Notes under the pieces: model-generated
The model's database searches: none
Told to the model about the DNA's origin: nothing
Seen by the model: only the letters and a program-made list of their open reading frames with translations
Source of the DNA: an uncultured Collinsella sp.
GTDB taxonomy: Bacteria; Actinomycetota; Coriobacteriia; Coriobacteriales; Coriobacteriaceae
Assembly (NCBI GenBank): GCA_900752215.1
Contig: CAADUO010000056.1
Span: forward strand, 1-64,000
Length of the DNA: 64,000 nt
Direction: 5' to 3'
Part shown: positions 7,625-14,947 of the stretch, piece after piece
Layout: every line of letters starts with the position of its first letter
How positions within the stretch are numbered: the first letter of the stretch is position 1
Position numbers and translations under genes: made by a program

Positions 7625-8551
7625 CTATGCCGGCTGACGGTCGAGGCACGCGTCCCACATTTGGTCGCGCTCCTCTTGGCTAATGCCCTTGAGTGTCTTG
7701 TCGATGAGCTTAAGCAGCTTGTCCGAGCCCTTGCGGCAACCGACATTTGCCGCGACCTCCTGCTTAAAGCCCTCGCCCTCGGCAAAATGGATCGGCACGA
7801 TACCCGGGTTTTGGGCCATATAGCCCTTCTCGTTCTCAGTGTTGTAGGTCACGGCGTCGCAGGTGCCCTGCAGCAGGTTCGAAAACACCGTGGGGACCGA
7901 ATCGACCGGGTTCTTGTGGACAACGCCCGGAATCTCGTCGATGACGGTGTCGAGCATGGTGTCCTTTTGGCCGAGTACCGTTGCGCCGCTAAAGTCGCTG
8001 AGCTTGGTCGCATTCTGATAGGGCGAGCCCTCTTTTACGAACAGGCCAAAGTAACCGATAAAGTACGGGTCGGAAAAGCCGACGGACTCCTCGCGCTCGG
8101 GCGTGGCGCTCATACCGGCGATGATGAGGTCGATCTGGCCGTTGTTGAGCGAGTCGATAAGGCCCGAGAAGCTCTGCTTGACGGCAACGGGCTCGCCGCC
8201 GAGGGCCTTGCAGACGATCTTGGCGATCTGCACGTCGTAGCCATCGGCATAGGCGCCCTGCACGTTGTCGATGGGGATGGTGTACTCACTGGCTTCGGAA
8301 ACCTGCCAGTTGTACGGGGCGTAGGCCGCCTCCATGCCAATGCGGATCTTGTCCTTGCCGATCACGGAATCGGACAGGTCGTCGCGACCGCCGCCCGTCG
8401 TGGGCTGAACCACTTTGAGCGTGGACGGACGCTGACAGCCGGCGAGCGCGCCGGCGACGACGGAAGCGCTCGCAGCGAGAGCGCTACCCAAAAAGATGCG
8501 ACGGCTGCATACCGGCTGGCGCTGCGCATCGCACTGTTGGGGAGAATGCAT
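7625..8551 (-). CDS. Amino-acid-binding lipoprotein with Tat-type signal
   Basis: A 308-residue extracellular solute-binding protein, family 3 (cystine/glutamine type). The N-terminus has a twin-arginine motif SRRIFLG (16-22), a hydrophobic stretch and a lipobox LAGC with the lipidated Cys at 39. It is therefore predicted to be a Tat-exported lipoprotein, which is unusual for this family, where Sec signals are the rule. The ligand-binding body shows the family pattern: IGMEAAYAPYNW, GYDVQIAKIVCKALG, then INNGQIDLIIAGMSATPERE-like. First gene of the importer operon; RBS AGGGAAGG precedes ATG 8551. Tat use is an inference from the motif. Confidence 0.92.
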   Translation of the reverse strand: MHSPQQCDAQRQPVCSRRIFLGSALAASASVVAGALAGCQRPSTLKVVQPTTGGGRDDLSDSVIGKDKIRIGMEAAYAPYNWQVSEASEYTIPIDNVQGAYADGYDVQIAKIVCKALGGEPVAVKQSFSGLIDSLNNGQIDLIIAGMSATPEREESVGFSDPYFIGYFGLFVKEGSPYQNATKLSDFSGATVLGQKDTMLDTVIDEIPGVVHKNPVDSVPTVFSNLLQGTCDAVTYNTENEKGYMAQNPGIVPIHFAEGEGFKQEVAANVGCRKGSDKLLKLIDKTLKGISQEERDQMWDACLDRQPA

Positions 8552-8651
8552 AATCTGCCTTCCCTGTTGAATCGTATGCTGACGACTTAACAGGATATAC
8601 GCCAGCGACCAGCAGCGCAGTACAAGCTCGAAAAATTAATAGACGCACGGT

Positions 8652-8784
8652 AGCCATTGGGGACGCCGATGTTTTGGCAATGCCGGCGAGCGACGTCCAG
8701 AGCGAACAAATGGCATGAAAAAGGCAAGGCATGACCAGAAGGTCTATGTCTTGCCTTTTGAATGACAACTTGTCGCTCTGGACG
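8652..8784. repeat. Structured intergenic element, copy 2
   Basis: Second copy of the element seen at 2668-2871. The outer stem CGTCCAGAGCGAACAA (8694-8709) pairs with TTGTCGCTCTGGACG (8770-8784), again with one bulged A. The inner stem is AAAAAGGCAAGGCAT (8718-8732) with ATGTCTTGCCTTTT (8746-8759). The loop sequence is the reverse complement of that in copy 1 (GACCAGAAGGTCT against AGACCTTCTGGCC). A box ATTGGGGACG (8655-8664) precedes it in inverted orientation, and the terminal hairpin of copies 1 and 3 is missing. It sits 30 bases after the stop codon of the aldose epimerase gene and before the amino-acid importer operon; transcription termination is the likely minimum role. Confidence 0.75.
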
Positions 8785-8814
8785 ACGCGCAGCATCGACC
8801 GAGCGGCGGAACCT

Positions 8815-9708
8815 CTAGAGCAAGGTAACGCTAAAGCTGCGAACATCCGTCTCGCCGGGAGCCAAGGTGATGGTGTTGACCTTGTGCTCAAAGACGTCGT
8901 CCTCGGTGTCCATGGTGGTGTGACCGGTCCAGGGCTCGAGCGCCACAAACGGAGCGTCGTTGGCGGCAGACCACACGCCGATGTACTTAAAGCCCTCAAA
9001 GTCAATCTTGACGCCGTGGCCCGACTTGCGGCCGCGCAGCGTGAGCGTGGAGCCCGGGGTATCGGTGAACATGATGGCGTCGTTATCGAAGCTGCGGTGC
9101 GTGATGGGCAGCACGTCCGAGTTATCGGGAGCCTTGTAGCTACCCTCGAACGTCATAAGACCGTCGGGCGTGATGATGGGAGCCTCGTTGGTCCAAGCCT
9201 CGGTAAACGCCAGCTCGTAATCCTCGAATGCCTCGTCCTCGGCACCGGGAGCGGGCACGTTAAATGCGGGGTGGCCGCCCACCGAGAACGGCAGGTCCAC
9301 GTCGCCGGTATTGATGACGGCAAAGGTCTGCGTGAGGGTGGCGTCGCCGGTCAGGGCATAGGTCATGTTGAGCTTAAAGTGGAACGGAAAGGCCTTGAGC
9401 GACTCGGGCGTATCGGTAATCTCGTACGTTACCGAGGAGCCGTCCTCCGAAACCTCGACCAGCTTGTGCTCGACGATGCGCGCGAGTCCGTGGCGCGGCA
9501 TCTCGCAGGTGCCGGCCGCAGACGTTGCCGTGTTGTTGCGCAGCGAGCCCACAATAGGGAACAGGATGGGCGCGTGCTTGCCCCAAAAGGCGGGGTCGCC
9601 CTGCCACAGATACTCGTTGCCGTTGAGGGCAAGGCTCGTGAGCTGGGCGCCCATGGAATCGATGGCCGCGGTGAGGCCGCCGCGCTTGATAGTAGTGACG
9701 GTAGACAT
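8815..9708 (-). CDS. Aldose 1-epimerase family protein (LacX-like)
   Basis: A 297-residue protein of the galactose-mutarotase superfamily, closest in pattern to the LacX-like branch: EYLWQGDPAFWGKHAPILFP near residues 37-56, MPRHGLAR near 76, and VGGHPAFNVP near residue 150, where the His is a conserved sugar-binding residue. Predicted to interconvert alpha and beta anomers of a hexose or a phosphorylated/unusual sugar in the cytoplasm. Start chosen at MSTVTT (9708), preceded by GGAGG with a 7-base spacer. Single gene, followed by the structured element at 8652-8784. The substrate cannot be determined from the sequence. Confidence 0.88.
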   Translation of the reverse strand: MSTVTTIKRGGLTAAIDSMGAQLTSLALNGNEYLWQGDPAFWGKHAPILFPIVGSLRNNTATSAAGTCEMPRHGLARIVEHKLVEVSEDGSSVTYEITDTPESLKAFPFHFKLNMTYALTGDATLTQTFAVINTGDVDLPFSVGGHPAFNVPAPGAEDEAFEDYELAFTEAWTNEAPIITPDGLMTFEGSYKAPDNSDVLPITHRSFDNDAIMFTDTPGSTLTLRGRKSGHGVKIDFEGFKYIGVWSAANDAPFVALEPWTGHTTMDTEDDVFEHKVNTITLAPGETDVRSFSVTLL

Positions 9709-9820
9709 GCTACTTCCTCCAAAAGTAAACAATAGTGTCGAGGGCTATTGTCCCACTCTTGGCGACGGGACGGGACGGCAGGCGATTATTGAGTAGCCAT
9801 AGCGGAATGAGCGGGAGCGC

Positions 9821-10687
9821 CTACTGGGTATCCACGTAAAGGTCGAACCCGCCCTGCGGTGTGGTGTCGACCATGTCGGGCGCCTGTGAGTTAAAGTTCA
9901 CGGGAACCATGCGCTTTGAGGCGCGGAAGCGCGTGCCGTCGGTGGCGACGGGCGGTTCATCGACCGTGAGCTCGTAGTCGCCAGGCTTGAGCTCGATGCC
10001 GTCACCAGCGGAATTGACGTATTGATACTCGTCAATCGTCTGCCCTTTGAGCGTGCGCCCCACGATGTGGATGAGCATTTGGCTGTCGCCGCGCGCGGTG
10101 TCCCACGTCGCGCCGTCCTTGACCTCGACCGACACATGTACCGAGCGCGTGCGGCCGAGCGATTGCTCGACAGACATCTCGACCTTGGCGGCGTCTTTTC
10201 GCTGCTGCTCGACATGGCTCCAGACGTTTCCAATTACCGAGCAGGCGATAACGCCGGCCATAAAGGCGATAAGGATGGGGCCGAGCGGCGAGCGGCGTCC
10301 TGCATCTTCCTCGCGAGACAGATTGGGGCGACGTGTGGGTGCGGGCGCCTGAGCGCCCTGCGAGGGCACGTCGAGAATGCTGAAGGATGCCGTGCTGTCG
10401 GGATCGATAGTGTGGCGCGGCTGCGGGGTCTTTGCCGGCGAGATCGACATGTCGGCTGGCTCGCCGAGCGTGGCCGTAGCGTCGGCCTTGGCCTCGTCTG
10501 CCTCGGCCTGGGCCCAAGCTTGTTCGAAGGTCAGGGGCTCGACGGGGTCGAGGGCGGCGTCCGAGTCGGCGGCGGCGTTGCCGGTCTCGTCCTCGTCGCT
10601 CGACACGTCACGCGGCGCGGGCTCGTCCCACCCCTCGTCCGGAGCCTCACCCTCGCTATACCACCATTCAAAGTTATCGATATCCAT
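9821..10687 (-). CDS. Single-pass membrane protein of unknown function
   Basis: I do not recognise a family. The 288-residue product starts with about 130 residues of acidic, low-complexity, probably cytoplasmic sequence (MDIDNFEWWYSEGEAPDE...). One transmembrane helix follows near residues 134-156 (LGPILIAFMAGVIACSVIGN), and then an extracytoplasmic domain of about 130 residues that looks beta-rich (VHVSVEVKDGATWDTARGD, GIELKPGDYELTV). The latter resembles a small carbohydrate- or peptide-binding or Ig-like fold, but that is only an impression. AAGGGG lies upstream of ATG 10687. It is divergent from the MFS gene starting at 10949; no operon partner. Confidence 0.8.
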   Translation of the reverse strand: MDIDNFEWWYSEGEAPDEGWDEPAPRDVSSDEDETGNAAADSDAALDPVEPLTFEQAWAQAEADEAKADATATLGEPADMSISPAKTPQPRHTIDPDSTASFSILDVPSQGAQAPAPTRRPNLSREEDAGRRSPLGPILIAFMAGVIACSVIGNVWSHVEQQRKDAAKVEMSVEQSLGRTRSVHVSVEVKDGATWDTARGDSQMLIHIVGRTLKGQTIDEYQYVNSAGDGIELKPGDYELTVDEPPVATDGTRFRASKRMVPVNFNSQAPDMVDTTPQGGFDLYVDTQ

Positions 10688-10779
10688 ACGGGGCGCCCCT
10701 TAGGCCTCGCAAATAAACACTCGCTAGTCTTATACCCCCAGACGACACCGAAGCTCACCCGCGCCGGACACGAAAACCG

Positions 10780-10832
10780 TCACAACATTCGACGCTTTTC
10801 CTCGTTTTCGAGATTTTCATCGAATGTTGTGA
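10780..10832. promoter_or_regulatory. 13-bp perfect inverted repeat in a divergent promoter region
   Basis: TCACAACATTCGA (10780-10792) and TCGAATGTTGTGA (10820-10832) are perfect inverted copies separated by 27 bases. They lie between the divergently transcribed membrane-protein and MFS genes. The arrangement fits either a hairpin or a two-site operator. Confidence 0.5.
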
Positions 10833-10858
10833 TGGTTTGGGCGACTGGCCGGCAGCGC

Positions 10859-10891
10859 AATGTGACAAAGGGACTGCCCCTTTGTCACATT
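10859..10891. repeat. Short dispersed hairpin, copy B
   Basis: Stem AATGTGACAAAGGG (10859-10872) with CCCTTTGTCACATT (10878-10891), perfect over 14 bp with a 5-base loop. It belongs to the five-copy family described at 4138-4170. Here it lies upstream of the MFS gene rather than after a stop codon. Confidence 0.75.
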
Positions 10892-10948
10892 CTGTTAGAG
10901 TTGCAGGGATTGAATCCCGCTTATTCATGCGACATTGGAGTGACAACC

Positions 10949-12190
10949 TTGATCGCCGCAACCACGCCTAAAAGTAAGTCAACCGCCGCCGCGCTCTCCC
11001 CTGCGCGCACCAAGCTCTGTCTGGCGCTGCTCGTGCTGTTGGGATTCTCGCTCGGCTGCTCCGAGTTCGTGGTCATCGGCATCGAAAGTGACTTGGCGAC
11101 GGAACTCGGCGTATCACTTGCTACTGCGGGCCAGCTCATCAGCGTGTTCGCGCTCGTCTACGCCATCGCTACGCCGACGCTTGCGCTCAGCACGGGCCGT
11201 TTTCGCCGCTACCAGCTGCTGGTGTGCTATAGCATCGTCTTTGTGCTCGGCAACCTGGTTATGGCGTTGGCGCCCAACTTCCAGGTGCTCTTTATCTCGC
11301 GCATTGTCCTGGGCTCCGTCTCGGGCGCACTGCTCGCCGTGGGCGTGACGTACATCCCTGAGCTTCTGTCCCCGCAGCAAACTTCGCTTGCCATCTCGGT
11401 AGTATATGGTGCGTTTTCCGTGGCGATGGTCTTTGTGACCTCGATCGGTAAGTTTGTGGCCGACACGCTCGACTGGCACGTTGCCATGTACGGCGCGCTG
11501 ACCTTTGCCGTTTTGATCTGCGGAGCGCTCGTGGCGTTTATGCCGCGCGCTGGGCAAACCGACGAGCCCGCCACCTTTCGCGAGCAGGCGAGTCTGCTGC
11601 GCGAGCCGAGTATCATCACCGGCATGCTTATCTTTTTGTTTGGCGTGGGCTCGGTCTATGTGTTCTACGGCTACGTGACGCCTTATCTTGAGCAGGTGCT
11701 GGGCATGGGCACGGTCGAAGCCAGTACCACGCTTATGGCCTACGGCGTGTTCTGCCTGGTCTCGAACATCCTGGGCGGATGGATCGATGCGCGCTTTGGC
11801 ATGAAGGCGCTGCTTGTGACGTTTGTGCTGCAGGCGGCGGCATTGTTTGGGCTGTTTGCCGTAGGCGCTGCCATGCCGCTCGCACTTGTCTTTGTCTTTA
11901 GCCTGGCGATGCTCATGTACCTGTTCTCGGTGTCGTGCATCACGCACTTTATGGACGTGGCACGCAGCCGCCATCCTAAGTCGATGGTACTCGCGAGTTC
12001 GGTTGAACCCATGGCGTTTAATGTCGGCATTTCGTTTGGCACCGCGGTGGGCGGCGCCGTGGTAAGCAGCATTGGCATTGCGTACGTGGGCGCAGTGGGC
12101 GCCGCATTCTCGCTTGTGGCCTGGGCACTCACGCTGGTGACGATTAAGTTGGCACGTTGGGAGCGCAAGCGGGCGAGGGCGCAGGCGTAG
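10949..12190 (+). CDS. MFS transporter (AraJ/sugar-efflux or drug-efflux type)
   Basis: A 413-residue, 12-helix major facilitator. The first helix and loop read LGFSLGCSEFVVIGIESDLA and the conserved region after helix 2 reads YAIATPTLALSTGRFRRYQL, the pattern of the AraJ/PbuE/sugar-efflux subgroup of proton antiporters. No ATG lies in frame near the expected N-terminus. I place the start at TTG 10949, which has GGAG eight bases upstream and gives MIAATTPKS; a GTG nine bases earlier is the alternative. The gene ends in a short tandem GCGTAG repeat. It is followed 57 bases later by the phosphatase gene, possibly co-transcribed. The substrate is unknown. Confidence 0.87.
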   Translation: MIAATTPKSKSTAAALSPARTKLCLALLVLLGFSLGCSEFVVIGIESDLATELGVSLATAGQLISVFALVYAIATPTLALSTGRFRRYQLLVCYSIVFVLGNLVMALAPNFQVLFISRIVLGSVSGALLAVGVTYIPELLSPQQTSLAISVVYGAFSVAMVFVTSIGKFVADTLDWHVAMYGALTFAVLICGALVAFMPRAGQTDEPATFREQASLLREPSIITGMLIFLFGVGSVYVFYGYVTPYLEQVLGMGTVEASTTLMAYGVFCLVSNILGGWIDARFGMKALLVTFVLQAAALFGLFAVGAAMPLALVFVFSLAMLMYLFSVSCITHFMDVARSRHPKSMVLASSVEPMAFNVGISFGTAVGGAVVSSIGIAYVGAVGAAFSLVAWALTLVTIKLARWERKRARAQA

Positions 12191-12247
12191 GCGTAGGCGT
12201 AAATGCGATACTCGAGCTCGATGATGGCGATCGAAAGGAAACCGCAT

Positions 12248-12694
12248 ATGCAACGTGTACTGTTTATCTGCCATGGGAACATCTGTCGCTCGACGATGGC
12301 TGAGTCCGTGTTTACCGAGCTGGTGCGCCGCGCTGGACGCGAGGCGGAGTTTGCCATTGATTCCGCTGCGACCTCGACCGAGGAGATCGGCAATCCGCCG
12401 CATCGTGGCACCGTTGCCAAGCTGCGTGAAGTCGGGATTCCTGTCGTTGCCCACCGTGCGCGCCAGGTGCGTCGCGCGGAGTATGGTGACTGGGACCACA
12501 TTGTCTATATGGATGCCGAGAACGCGCGCGGTCTGCGTCGCATTTTTGGCAGCGATCCCGATAGCAAGATCTCGCGCCTGCTCGATTGGACCGATCGTCC
12601 CGGCGACGTGGCCGATCCCTGGTACACCGGCAACTTCGATGCCACCTACCGCGATGTGCTCGCCGGCTGCACCGCTATGCTCGAGCAGTTATAG
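12248..12694 (+). CDS. Low-molecular-weight protein-tyrosine phosphatase
   Basis: A 148-residue LMW-PTP. The catalytic P-loop is CHGNICRS (C8, R14; CX5R) and the general-acid Asp is in VADPWYTGNF near residue 128. Start chosen at MQRVLF (12248) with AAAGGA upstream, which puts the P-loop at the canonical distance from the N-terminus. LMW-PTPs dephosphorylate tyrosine in cytoplasmic proteins, in Gram-positives often in capsule or stress regulation, but no tyrosine kinase is encoded in the window. It is convergent with the TIGR04076 gene, with a long inverted repeat between them. Confidence 0.94.
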   Translation: MQRVLFICHGNICRSTMAESVFTELVRRAGREAEFAIDSAATSTEEIGNPPHRGTVAKLREVGIPVVAHRARQVRRAEYGDWDHIVYMDAENARGLRRIFGSDPDSKISRLLDWTDRPGDVADPWYTGNFDATYRDVLAGCTAMLEQL

Positions 12695-12736
12695 GCAAGC
12701 GAGCACGCGGACGCACGTGCCACGCCATCGACATAA

Positions 12737-12806
12737 AACGAGCGTGGATAATCTCCCACTTTGAGCGTTCAAGCGCGCTCTAAACGGGAGAAAATCCTCG
12801 CTCGTT
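12737..12806. terminator. Long imperfect inverted repeat between convergent genes
   Basis: The 31-base arms 12737-12767 and 12776-12806 pair with about eight mismatches around an 8-base loop. The ends AACGAGCG/CGCTCGTT and the internal TCTCCC/GGGAGA blocks are perfect. Lying between the phosphatase stop (12694) and the TIGR04076 stop (12846), it is well placed as a bidirectional terminator, although neither strand has a strong T run. Confidence 0.55.
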
Positions 12807-12845
12807 ATCTTTAAGGTGGAAACCTCGCTCGATTGATTCGCTCGA

Positions 12846-13175
12846 CTACTCGTCGACGATCTCGGCGAGCCAGACGTTCAACGTATCGACCTCGGGGCAG
12901 CAGAACTTTGCCGTGCCGGGCTCGTTGCCAGGCACGGTTCCGCCATAGCGCAGGATATCGATATAGGGAAAGCCCACGTGGCAGGCCATGGCGCACATCT
13001 TGCCGCGGTCGCGGTCGAAGTCGAAGACGTCACCCGGCTTGTGCCCGTGATGGCAGCGGCATGTGCCCAGCTGGTCCACGCAGCTCACGCGGATACGCGG
13101 ACGCTTGCCACGCGGCGCGCCGAGCGGCTTGTTCTCGCCCGCAGGCTTGATGCCGCCCTCGCCGGTGTTACTCAT
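12846..13175 (-). CDS. TIGR04076-family cysteine-containing protein
   Basis: A 109-residue protein matching the pattern of the TIGR04076 family of small uncharacterised proteins: a Cys at the start of the conserved core, CHHGHKPGDVFDFD, CAMACHVGFPYIDILRYGG and a late CCPE. Six or so cysteines could bind metal, but no biochemical function is known to me. Its ATG overlaps the end of the kinase gene by 8 bases, so the two genes are translationally coupled. This suggests a role linked to the kinase or simply co-expression. The final part (VDTLNVWLAEIV) is typical of the family. Confidence 0.75.
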   Translation of the reverse strand: MSNTGEGGIKPAGENKPLGAPRGKRPRIRVSCVDQLGTCRCHHGHKPGDVFDFDRDRGKMCAMACHVGFPYIDILRYGGTVPGNEPGTAKFCCPEVDTLNVWLAEIVDE

Positions 13176-13992
13176 GGTCGATCACATCCAGGCAGGCCTC
13201 GATGGGCAGGCCGGCGGACTTGTCCTCTTGGTCGGCATTGCGCTCGATAAGCTCAGCCACCACGCGCATGGCATCGGACGTCGCGCGCTGCAGACTCCAA
13301 CCTGCCATAACGCGGCCGACGAGCACCGCCGAGAACGTGTCGCCCGTGCCCGGGAAGTAGACCGGGATCAGGTCGAAGGGAATCGTAAAGTACTCCCCCG
13401 CCACATGGTCGTAACCGATGACGACATTCGCACCGTCGACCACAGCGCTCGTAATGACCACCGACTTGGCGCCCAGGGCACGCACGGCATCCACAAGAGC
13501 GCGGCCCTCATCGGGCGTGATTTGCTCGGCAATGGGCGTATCGGTAAGCAGGCACGCCTCGGTGTAGTTTGGCACCGCATAGTCGGCGCACTCGAGCAGG
13601 CTGCGCATGAGGCCGATCGTGGACTCGGGCACGCCGGCGTAGAGCTTACCGTTGTCGCCCATGATGGGGTCGACGAACACCTTGGTGCCCTTTTGCGCGC
13701 GACGGTGGCAGAAGTCCGAAATAATGCGCGTCTCTTCCTCGGTCACGATAAAGCCGGTGGAGATGGCGTCGAACTCAAAGCCGAGATCCTCCCAGATGGC
13801 GAGGCTCTGGCGCACGTACTCGGTGGTGTCATGGATGTAGAACTTGGGATAGTTGAGCGTATCGGACACCAGCGCCGTCGGCAGGTTGTGGATGCGATAG
13901 CCCATGTGCGACAGCACCGGCAGCATGGCGGAAAGCGCGACCTTGCCGTAGCCGCACATATCGTTGATCAGCAGCAGCTGAGTGTTCTTCAT
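13168..13992 (-). CDS. Pyridoxamine/pyridoxal kinase (PdxY-like)
   Basis: A 274-residue ribokinase-superfamily enzyme of the PfkB-like vitamin B6 kinase group, predicted to phosphorylate pyridoxal or pyridoxamine with ATP in the salvage pathway. Features: N-terminal INDMCGYGKVALSAMLPVL, FVDPIMGDNGKLYAG, PNYTEACLLT (the ATP/Mg region of pyridoxal kinases) and the catalytic anion-hole PGTGDTFSAVLVG near residue 225. Start chosen at MKNTQLLL (13992) with GGGGGA upstream. Thiamine-pathway HMP kinases are related, but NMCGYG-type N-termini and PNYTEA favour B6. Overlaps the downstream TIGR04076 gene. Confidence 0.9.
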   Translation of the reverse strand: MKNTQLLLINDMCGYGKVALSAMLPVLSHMGYRIHNLPTALVSDTLNYPKFYIHDTTEYVRQSLAIWEDLGFEFDAISTGFIVTEEETRIISDFCHRRAQKGTKVFVDPIMGDNGKLYAGVPESTIGLMRSLLECADYAVPNYTEACLLTDTPIAEQITPDEGRALVDAVRALGAKSVVITSAVVDGANVVIGYDHVAGEYFTIPFDLIPVYFPGTGDTFSAVLVGRVMAGWSLQRATSDAMRVVAELIERNADQEDKSAGLPIEACLDVIDHE

Positions 13993-14126
13993 GAGAGTCC
14001 CCCTTGGGTCGGGCGCGGCACGATGGCGCCATAGTGCAACTAAGTGTAGCGCAGGGAACGTTGTGAACGGGCGCTGGCGCCGCGGAGGCCACATTGTTGC
14101 GGAAAGGTTACGGGAAGGAGGAAGTT

Positions 14127-14344
14127 AGTCGTTGGGGACGTTCTTGTTTGACCAGTCATTTAAGAACGTCCCCAACGACTATCGCAGGTTGAGGACGGAC
14201 AGCGAAAGCGTTCTTAAGCGAGCAAGGTGGCATGAAAGAGGAGGGCATAGGCCTTGTGGCCATGCCCGACGATTGAACGTCAGATTGCCGCTTAGGAACG
14301 CTTGCAGCGTCGAGCCGTTACGCGGTTTGGTAAAACCGCGTAAC
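14127..14344. repeat. Structured intergenic element, copy 3, with upstream perfect hairpin
   Basis: Third copy of the element at 2668-2871. Upstream, AGTCGTTGGGGACGTTCTT (14127-14145) and AAGAACGTCCCCAACGACT (14162-14180) form a perfect 19-bp hairpin; its right half equals the box in copy 1. The outer stem GCGTTCTTAAGCGAGCAA (14208-14225) pairs with TTGCCGCTTAGGAACGC (14285-14301). Compared with copies 1 and 2 nearly every stem base has changed, yet pairing and the single bulged A are kept. The inner stem is GGGCAT/ATGCCC (14243-14248, 14262-14267). The terminal 12-bp hairpin (14317-14344) is identical to that in copy 1. It lies between the divergent pyridoxamine kinase gene and the MarR promoter. 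Confidence 0.75.
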
Positions 14345-14359
14345 CACTAGTTTGGTACC

Positions 14360-14395
14360 TTGACATTGATTTCTCACGCTCCTAAATTGGTTAGG
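14360..14395 (+). promoter_or_regulatory. MarR-operon promoter with overlapping operator
   Basis: A near-consensus promoter: TTGACA (14360-14365), 17-base spacer, TAAATT (14383-14388). A palindrome CCTAA-ATTGG-TTAGG (14381-14395) covers the -10 box, and a further half-site CCTAACTAA lies downstream at about 14416-14424. This is the geometry expected for autorepression by the MarR protein encoded directly downstream. Binding is inferred. Confidence 0.7.
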
Positions 14396-14443
14396 CACAA
14401 AACAATTCCACTACCTAACTAAAGAAAGGAGCGAAGCTTAGAT

Positions 14444-14947
14444 ATGTGTGTTGAACCACTCGCCTATCCGCATGAACCCGGCGGCGACCCCTCGCAGCCG
14501 GCAGACGAGCCCGAGACTCAGTCCAAGGAGGACCGTCTCGCCAAGAGAATCCTCCATGGGCTGGGGTTTTGCGGCCATTACATGCATTTTCACGGCGGCG
14601 GCATATCTGGCAAGGCGCCCATCGTCTGCCTGCTCGCCAAGCAGCCGACCGGCGAGCTGTCCCAACAAGAGCTCGGCATGCACTTCGACCTCAAGCCGGG
14701 ATCCCTTTCCGAGATTCTGTCCAAGCTCGAACTGGGCGGTCTTATCGAGCGCAGTCGCAATCCCAAAGACCGTCGGCAGCTCACCATCCGCTTGACCGAT
14801 GCGGGATGGGAAAAGGCCCGCGTTGAGCAGGCAGCCCGCATCCGCTTTAGAGAGCAGGCCTTTAGCGCGCTCACCCACGACGAGCGCGAGCAGCTCGCCG
14901 AAATGCTCGAGAAAATCCGTGTAACCTGGGAGGAACTGGATGATTAA
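14444..14947 (+). CDS. MarR-family transcriptional regulator
   Basis: A 167-residue winged-helix regulator. The recognition region is LSQQELGMHFDLKPGSLSEI (about residues 72-91) and the wing is IERSRNPKDRRQLTIRLTDA, a textbook MarR signature (DxRxxxxxLT). The N-terminal 30 residues are extra, polar and probably disordered. The ATG at 14444 is preceded by AAAGGAG at a slightly long spacing of about 12 bases. It is the first gene of a three-gene operon with a heterodimeric ABC exporter; the stop overlaps the start of the first exporter gene by 8 bases. Probably a repressor released by an exported compound. Confidence 0.93.
   Translation: MCVEPLAYPHEPGGDPSQPADEPETQSKEDRLAKRILHGLGFCGHYMHFHGGGISGKAPIVCLLAKQPTGELSQQELGMHFDLKPGSLSEILSKLELGGLIERSRNPKDRRQLTIRLTDAGWEKARVEQAARIRFREQAFSALTHDEREQLAEMLEKIRVTWEELDD

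Noticed and set aside
8552..8651. Possible riboswitch or T-box in front of the amino-acid importer operon
   Set aside because: The leader of about 100 bases up to the structured element lacks T-box sequence and any riboswitch core that I recognise.
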